NCBI GenBank assembly: GCA_020852775.1
Contig: JADZAD010000004.1
Location: forward strand, 1-18,577
DNA length: 18,577 bases
Direction: 5' to 3'
From: Anaerolineae bacterium
Lineage (GTDB): Bacteria; Chloroflexota; Anaerolineae; Aggregatilineales; UBA3940
Both the position numbers and the translations under genes were made by a program. Shown here one piece after another: positions 13,768 through 18,577 of this stretch (its first letter is position 1; each line of letters starts with the position of its first letter). The notes under the pieces were generated by a model that saw only the letters and a list, made by a program, of their open reading frames with translations, was not told the DNA's origin and did no database searches.

Positions 13768-15289
13768 TACAAAGCCTGATGCGGACAAGCCCCGGCCACG
13801 GGATACCTCTCTCGTGGGGAAGGGCTGGGAGATTCTGGCGGGTGGGGCGGCCAACCCCTTTGAGAAAGGGGGCGAAGACCCATTCGACCAGGCGCTACTG
13901 GAGCAGTTGCGCGGCCAGCCAAACCCCTTCGCCAGTGACCAGGAAGCCGACCAGGTGATCGAAGAAGCAACCGCGATGAACACCACCCCGGCGGAGGCAC
14001 CGCCCACTGATGCCTTCTGGGATCGTGGACGGGGCGCGGAGGCCAGCGGACCAAGCGCAAGCCCCGCCTCGGCGCTCGAAGCTGAACCGCGCGACCTCAG
14101 CCCGGAAGAACTGGGGACGCTGTTCAGCGCCCCCGAACCGGCGGGTGCGATCTTGACTGAGCCCGGTACGGGCACAGGAGGCCAGAATATCATGCATACC
14201 CCTGACAGCGGAGCGGCTTCACCCCTCGATATACCCGGCAGCGAACCTTCAGATATGACCTCGGCGGAACTCGTTCCGGCAGAACCTGTCCCAGTGGAAG
14301 CCCTCCCGGAAATCAGCCCCCTTGACGAGGCGATGATCCCGATCGCTCCCACAGAACCTCCTCCTCCGGACATGGCCCCGGATACCACCTCGAAAGCCGC
14401 GCCCTCGATGTTCGGTGCGGACATCACCGCCCAGTTTGATGACCCGTTCGCCGGGATCAGCACCAAGCGCAACGGGCAGGTGGAGGCGAAGATCAGTAAT
14501 GACCTCTCGACGGATGCGGCTGTCGAGTCGCTGCTGATCACGGACGCGCGCCTGAACAGGCTGTGGGACATGATCGACGAGACTTACAACATCGTTGTCA
14601 ACGACGTGCGCGGCTACTACGACTCGACAGAAGAGGCGCTGGCTGACCTGAAGAAAGCGCGCGAATACCTGCTGGCTGGCCGTGAATATTACGACAACGC
14701 CGAGCAGATGGTAATGTCCGTCAAGGCGCGACTGCGCCTCGAAGAGAAAGTCCGGGTGTGGTCGCGCACCCGCGGCGCGTGGCTGGTCGTCTACCTGGTC
14801 GCATGGCTGCTGTTTCTCTCGATCAGTTCGCTCGCGCTGTATTACCTCGGCATCCTCGATTTCATCGACGCCCACGTCCCTGCGTGGATGGCCGGGACAG
14901 TGCTGCCGACCCTGTTCGGGGCGCTGGGCGGCGTCGTCGGGGCGCTGTGGGTGCTGATCAAGCACATCGCGCGTGACCGCGACTTCGACCCGATCCATAC
15001 CACCTGGTACCTGACTAACCCATTGATGGGTGGGGCGCTGGGGGTGCTCTCGTACTTCATTCTGGGCTTCTCCGGCTCGATCATCACCAGCGGCATGACC
15101 GGGACGGCCATTGATTTCAATCAGCCGACGTCGATCATTTTCCAGGTGATCCTGCTGACCACCTGCGCGATCATCGGCTTCCGCCAGAATGTGTTCTGGG
15201 AATTGATCGAGCGATTCCTCAAGGCGGTGCTGCCCAAGAAGGCGGAGGAAGAAGCGCCGCCCGCCACACCGCCCGATGCCGTCGGGTAA
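13751..15289 (+). CDS. Large acidic, Pro-rich four-TM membrane protein of unknown function
   Basis: The 512-residue product has a long disordered-looking N-terminal half (about 1-250) rich in Pro, Glu, Ala and Asp. It carries repeated short motifs NPF (35-37, 58-60) and DPF (43-45, 231-233). A helical, possibly coiled-coil stretch (about 255-335) precedes four membrane helices (about 343-367, 382-405, 425-447, 460-476) and a short charged tail. The N-terminal half lacks a signal peptide, so it should be cytoplasmic. No family is recognised. The gene overlaps the end of parA, so a functional link to ParA (for example, membrane anchoring or positioning) is plausible but inferred. ATG 13751 is the first in-frame ATG, with a moderate GGAGG 12 nt upstream. 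Confidence 0.8.
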   Translation: MTQDSDTKPDADKPRPRDTSLVGKGWEILAGGAANPFEKGGEDPFDQALLEQLRGQPNPFASDQEADQVIEEATAMNTTPAEAPPTDAFWDRGRGAEASGPSASPASALEAEPRDLSPEELGTLFSAPEPAGAILTEPGTGTGGQNIMHTPDSGAASPLDIPGSEPSDMTSAELVPAEPVPVEALPEISPLDEAMIPIAPTEPPPPDMAPDTTSKAAPSMFGADITAQFDDPFAGISTKRNGQVEAKISNDLSTDAAVESLLITDARLNRLWDMIDETYNIVVNDVRGYYDSTEEALADLKKAREYLLAGREYYDNAEQMVMSVKARLRLEEKVRVWSRTRGAWLVVYLVAWLLFLSISSLALYYLGILDFIDAHVPAWMAGTVLPTLFGALGGVVGALWVLIKHIARDRDFDPIHTTWYLTNPLMGGALGVLSYFILGFSGSIITSGMTGTAIDFNQPTSIIFQVILLTTCAIIGFRQNVFWELIERFLKAVLPKKAEEEAPPATPPDAVG

Positions 15290-15303
15290 CACCGGCACAG
15301 CCT

Positions 15304-16554
15304 ATGCGCCCGGCGAACCGCACCATCAATAGCCTTCGCGTTCTGCTGCTCCTGCTGGTGATCGCTGCCCCGGCAGGAGCGGCTCTTGCCGCATCTGCCA
15401 GGCAGGATGAGACGCCGCTATCCCCGACACCGAGCGCAACTATCCGCATACCAACGGCCTTTCCAACCGCCACACTGGAGCCAATCCCGGCGGGTGGCGG
15501 ACGAATCGCTGTACAAAACGCCGCTATCCGCACCGGGCCGAACCAGGAGATGCCGATTATCGGCGGCCTGTACTACGGTGATCCGGTCTTCCCGATCGGG
15601 CGTGACGCCAGCGGCATCTGGGTTGCACTACCGTTCAACGGTCGCACCGGCTGGCTGTCGTCACGACTGGTCGAATGGGCAGCAGGCATGGACCTGAACG
15701 TGCTGCCCGTGCTGCCGGAAAACGCCATACTGGGGGCCTCTCCCGCATCCGTCACGCCACCACCGTCAATCGCCCGGACACCTACTTCTATCCCGACACC
15801 GGAACCACTGCGGGTGACCGGTGAGGCTGGTATCATTGAACCACCCATCCCCGCAACTGGTATGCCTGTCACGGCAACAAACACGCCCCTGCCCGGCTCA
15901 ACCGGCCCGCATGTCACAGCGAACTTCCCATTCCCCTCAGGTGTGATGCTCGGCGGAGGCTTTATCCTGCTGTCCGCCGCCCTGAGCTACGGCTGGCTGG
16001 CAGTGAGCGCCCGGCAGGAACTGCGCCGCTACGCTTCGGGCTTCGTGCTGCCCGACTGCCCGGTGTGCCAGTCCGGGGCACTGGTTCTCGATGAGAAGAA
16101 GGCCTACACCCTGGGCCTCCCACGCGTGAACCGGCTGGTGCGCTGCGAGACATGCCGCTCTGTGCTGCGGGAGGTCAGGCCGGGTACCTGGCGCTACGCC
16201 GTCGATCCGCTCGTCAACCCTGACCTCGCCACGCTGTTCCACGGGAAGCAGTTCACAGACGAGCAGCTTCCCACCTTCGCGCAGGAAGCCAGGCAGTACC
16301 CCCCACATCAGTCCGACGTGCCCGCGGTGGAACTGCCCGGCGATCTGGCCAGCCCGGAGGAGATCATCTCCGCCATCGAGGCGCGCTATATCGAGACTGT
16401 CGAGGAAGAAGCGCGTGCCGCAGAGCAGGCAGAGGAGCAGGGGGCAGACGGCACAACCAACTCAGAACCGTCCGGAGAGACCGATGGGAAAGCCACCAAC
16501 GGCGCAGAGGACAGCCCCGTGCCGGATGGTGATACACCCGCGGAGCAGCGCTGA
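15304..16554 (+). CDS. Exported SH3b-domain protein with TM segment and cytoplasmic zinc ribbon
   Basis: The 416-residue product has a signal peptide (about 1-30), a Pro/Thr-rich spacer and a bacterial SH3 domain (about 66-128, with AAIRTGPN and GIWVALPFNGRTGWL). A second Pro/Thr-rich spacer and one membrane helix (about 213-235) follow. Then comes a zinc-ribbon-like module, CPVC (252-255) with CETC (281-284), and an acidic Glu-rich tail. The predicted topology is SH3b outside (cell-wall side) and zinc ribbon inside. SH3b domains commonly bind cell-wall peptides. The gene starts 14 nt after the four-TM protein gene, so the three plus-strand genes probably form one transcript. No exact function is recognised. 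Confidence 0.82.
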   Translation: MRPANRTINSLRVLLLLLVIAAPAGAALAASARQDETPLSPTPSATIRIPTAFPTATLEPIPAGGGRIAVQNAAIRTGPNQEMPIIGGLYYGDPVFPIGRDASGIWVALPFNGRTGWLSSRLVEWAAGMDLNVLPVLPENAILGASPASVTPPPSIARTPTSIPTPEPLRVTGEAGIIEPPIPATGMPVTATNTPLPGSTGPHVTANFPFPSGVMLGGGFILLSAALSYGWLAVSARQELRRYASGFVLPDCPVCQSGALVLDEKKAYTLGLPRVNRLVRCETCRSVLREVRPGTWRYAVDPLVNPDLATLFHGKQFTDEQLPTFAQEARQYPPHQSDVPAVELPGDLASPEEIISAIEARYIETVEEEARAAEQAEEQGADGTTNSEPSGETDGKATNGAEDSPVPDGDTPAEQR

Positions 16555-16566
16555 TATCAGAAACGG

Positions 16567-16592
16567 CGGAGGGGAACCCGGGCCCCCCTCCG
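16567..16592. terminator. Hairpin terminator between convergent genes
   Basis: A perfect 8-bp GC-rich stem, CGGAGGGG (16567-16574) and CCCCTCCG (16585-16592), closes a 10-nt loop. It sits in the 44-bp gap between the SH3b gene and murA, which converge here, so it could serve both strands. T-rich runs after it are short in either direction (GTATTTC on the plus strand, GTTTCTGAT on the minus strand). Confidence 0.7.
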
Positions 16593-16598
16593 AGTATT

Positions 16599-17891
16599 TC
16601 ACTCGTCCTTCTCGCGGATGATCTTTGCCCCCAGCGAGCGTAACTTCCCATCCACGTCCTGATACCCCCGGTCGATCTGGCCGACGTTGTGAATGATCGT
16701 CGTGCCCTCCGCGCAGAGGGCGGCCAGTACCAGCGCCATCCCGGCGCGGATATCAGGGCTGGTAATGCGCGACTTGTCGCCCCGCAGGCGGGTGGGACCC
16801 TGGATCAGACAGCGGTGCGGGTCACAGAGCACCGTTCGCGCCCCCAGGTACACCAGCTTATCGATCCAGAAGAAGCGGCTGTCGTACATCCACTCGTGGA
16901 ACAACACCGTGCCTTCGGCCTGGGTCGCAATCACCAGCGCGATGCTCATCAGGTCACTGGGGAAGGCAGGCCACGGCTGCGCCTTGACCTCCGGGATCGC
17001 ACCACCAAGGTCCGGGATGACCTTGAGCGGCTGGTATTCCGGCACGATCACGTCCTGCCCCTCGACCTCCCAGTGGACACCCAGTTTGTTATAGACCAGC
17101 GCCACCATCGCGAGATGCTCCGGTGAAGCATTTCGGATACGCACACGCCCCCCGGTGATCGCCGCCGCACCGATAAAGCTCCCCACCTCGATGAAGTCCG
17201 CGCCGATGCTGAACTCGCCACCGTGCAGCCGATCTACCCCGGTGATGATCAGTACGTTCGAGCCAATACCCTCGATCTGCCCGCCGAGGGTGTTGAGGAA
17301 GTTACACATGTCCTGTACGTGCGGCTCGGTCGCGGCATTCCGCAGGATCGTCGTCCCACGGGCGAGCACTGCCGCCATGATCGCATTCTCCGTCGCCGTG
17401 ACACTGGCCTCGTCGAGCAGGATATCCGCCCCCTTCAGCCCATCGGGGGCGGAGAAGATGAAGCGCTCGCCCATCTCGAACTTCGCGCCGAGGGCCTTGA
17501 GCGCAAGGATGTGCGTATCAACCCGGCGACGACCGATGATGTCACCCCCTGGCGGCGGGAGTTCGAGGCGGCCTGCCCGGCCCAGCATCGGCCCGGCATA
17601 GACGATACTGGCGCGAATCTTCGAGCCCAGTTTCTGGTCAATTGTGGTGTTGGAGATCTCCTTCGCGTGGATACGCCAGCTTCCATCGCCGATCGGTTCT
17701 GCTGTCGCGCCGAGGTATTCCAGAATCTGGATGGTAATCCGCACGTCGGCGATGTCCGGCACGTTGTGCAAAATGACCGGCTCCTCGGTCAGCAGACAGG
17801 CCGGAAGCAGTTTGAGCGCCGCGTTCTTGTTTCCGCTCGCGGTGATTGTCCCATTGAGGGGTTCCTGGCCCTGAATCACTAGTCGGTCCAT
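16599..17891 (-). CDS. murA: UDP-N-acetylglucosamine 1-carboxyvinyltransferase with Asp at the active-site Cys position
   Basis: This 430-residue MurA (EPSP-synthase fold) transfers enolpyruvate from PEP to UDP-GlcNAc, the first committed step of peptidoglycan synthesis. Conserved residues include Lys22 (SGNKNA), Asp313 (AFPSDLMS), Asp380/Arg382 (SPDIRAG) and Arg408 (QIDRGYQ). The catalytic loop reads PPGGDIIGRR: Asp117 (codon GAC, 17541-17543) replaces the Cys115 of E. coli that fosfomycin alkylates. The same Cys-to-Asp change is known in Mycobacterium, Chlamydia and Borrelia and gives an active, fosfomycin-insensitive enzyme. AGGA lies about 10 nt before ATG 17891. The SAM hydroxide adenosyltransferase gene ends 55 nt upstream on the same strand. 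Confidence 0.96.
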   Translation of the reverse strand: MDRLVIQGQEPLNGTITASGNKNAALKLLPACLLTEEPVILHNVPDIADVRITIQILEYLGATAEPIGDGSWRIHAKEISNTTIDQKLGSKIRASIVYAGPMLGRAGRLELPPPGGDIIGRRRVDTHILALKALGAKFEMGERFIFSAPDGLKGADILLDEASVTATENAIMAAVLARGTTILRNAATEPHVQDMCNFLNTLGGQIEGIGSNVLIITGVDRLHGGEFSIGADFIEVGSFIGAAAITGGRVRIRNASPEHLAMVALVYNKLGVHWEVEGQDVIVPEYQPLKVIPDLGGAIPEVKAQPWPAFPSDLMSIALVIATQAEGTVLFHEWMYDSRFFWIDKLVYLGARTVLCDPHRCLIQGPTRLRGDKSRITSPDIRAGMALVLAALCAEGTTIIHNVGQIDRGYQDVDGKLRSLGAKIIREKDE

Positions 17892-17946
17892 ATGGCACTG
17901 TCCTTTGGGAGATAGATAAGAAGGATCAGGTCATTCATGTGTCAGG

Positions 17947-18577
17947 TCACCGTAGCGCATCAGCCAGCATCAGGGTCACCGGGTCGCCCAGGCTGAGGCT
18001 CAACCGCTCGCTGGCGTTGCCCTGGATGACAGCAATCTCCAGTTCGCCACTGCTGCTGACGAGCGCCAGTGTCTCATCCGGATCAACGAGGCTGTAGGTC
18101 TGCCGGATGCCGGTCAGCGTATGCCAGCCGATCATCACTCGGGCGGGCGCCGCGCTGAAGCGAACGGAGGCATGCTCATCATCGGCTGCAAAGGTCAGCG
18201 TGTCAGAATCCAGCCAGCGCAGCACACGGATGCTGGTCATCACGTTACCGAAGTGATCGATCGCCACGACCTCGCCACGCACGGCGTTGCCGTTGATAGC
18301 CAGCGGCGGTGACGCAAGCTCCCGCAGGGCCGCCATGCCAGACCCAAGCTGTTCCAGCGACACACCCGCGGCAAGGTGTGCCGCGGCCGGGGCGAAGATA
18401 TCACGCCCGTGGAAGGTATTGCTTGGCTCGGAAAGGCGATAAGCCGGATTCTCCAGCCTGACGGCAGAATAGCCCCCTGCCTGCCGCAATACGCCAGTCA
18501 GGACACCGTTGTCGGGTGCAACGAAGAACCCCTGTGTCGTGCGCGCAGCGATGGGCTGACGGGCACTGCCAACCCCC
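17947..18577 (-). CDS. SAM hydroxide adenosyltransferase (DUF62 family), 5' end beyond the window
   Basis: About 209 C-terminal residues are visible, out of the roughly 260-280 usual for the family. Signatures include GVGSAR (Arg of the Asp-Arg-His triad), VAPDNGVLT, NTFHGRDIFAP (His of the triad) and IDHFGNVMTS in the C-terminal domain. Enzymes of this family, related to fluorinase and chlorinase, convert SAM and hydroxide to adenosine and methionine. The triad Asp and the true start lie past the right edge. The TTG at 18489 is internal, because conserved sequence continues upstream in frame. It ends 55 nt before murA, and no terminator is seen in between, so co-transcription is possible. 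Confidence 0.9.
   Translation of the reverse strand, partial: GVGSARQPIAARTTQGFFVAPDNGVLTGVLRQAGGYSAVRLENPAYRLSEPSNTFHGRDIFAPAAAHLAAGVSLEQLGSGMAALRELASPPLAINGNAVRGEVVAIDHFGNVMTSIRVLRWLDSDTLTFAADDEHASVRFSAAPARVMIGWHTLTGIRQTYSLVDPDETLALVSSSGELEIAVIQGNASERLSLSLGDPVTLMLADALR

Noticed and set aside
14249..15298. 349-codon minus-strand open frame opposite the four-TM gene
   Set aside because: The plus-strand frame has clear membrane helices, tight spacing with its neighbours and natural composition; the minus frame is His/Arg/Gln-rich with no domain.

Overview
The window looks like chromosomal DNA of a GC-rich bacterium, most likely a member of the Chloroflexota (Anaerolineae-like). The reasons are lipoproteins and exported proteins with long Pro/Thr-rich linkers (2185-3285, 15304-16554), an orphan ParA followed by large membrane proteins, a SAM hydroxide adenosyltransferase beside murA, and standard TTGACA/TATAAT-type promoters. 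The lineage is inferred from protein style, because no rRNA or tRNA is present. I see no insertion sequence, CRISPR array, tRNA or clear prophage.

Layout. (1) 1-1775, minus: wecE sugar aminotransferase followed by a zinc-ribbon SAM methyltransferase that runs off the left edge; this is a deoxy-aminosugar/glycan module. (2) 1776-2184: a 409-bp divergent intergenic region. (3) 2185-3876, plus: an M23 peptidase lipoprotein and a LOG/SLOG-family nucleotide-binding protein. (4) 7065-3873, minus: a four-gene operon under a strong sigma70-type promoter, encoding a soluble FtsK-type motor, a two-TM small protein, a solute-binding lipoprotein and a PfkB sugar kinase. (5) 8285-7119, minus: a membrane-anchored clan GH-A glycosidase. 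(6) 9818-8366, minus: a three-gene translationally coupled operon with its own promoter, encoding a protein with two LL-H-holin-like repeats, a polytopic membrane protein and a one-TM protein. (7) 12847-9883, minus: a DinB-like protein, a four-TM protein, an unknown soluble protein and a lipoprotein of the alpha/beta-hydrolase fold that lacks its catalytic residues. (8) 12991-16554, plus: a ParA ATPase interrupted by one in-frame amber codon, a large acidic four-TM protein, and an SH3b-TM-zinc-ribbon protein. (9) 17891-16599, minus: murA with Asp at the fosfomycin-target cysteine position, preceded by a SAM hydroxide adenosyltransferase that runs off the right edge.

Much of the window concerns the cell envelope: murA, an M23 peptidase, a glycosidase, sugar transamination, a holin-like membrane operon, and an orphan ParA with two transmembrane partners. 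The least explained parts are the ParA/4-TM/SH3b cluster, the holin-repeat operon that is not in a prophage, and the stripped-down FtsK motor paired with a small membrane protein. Several genes (M23 lipoprotein, glycosidase, DinB-like) have a -10 element only 7-9 nt before the start codon, so they are probably translated from leaderless mRNAs; others have clear Shine-Dalgarno sequences.
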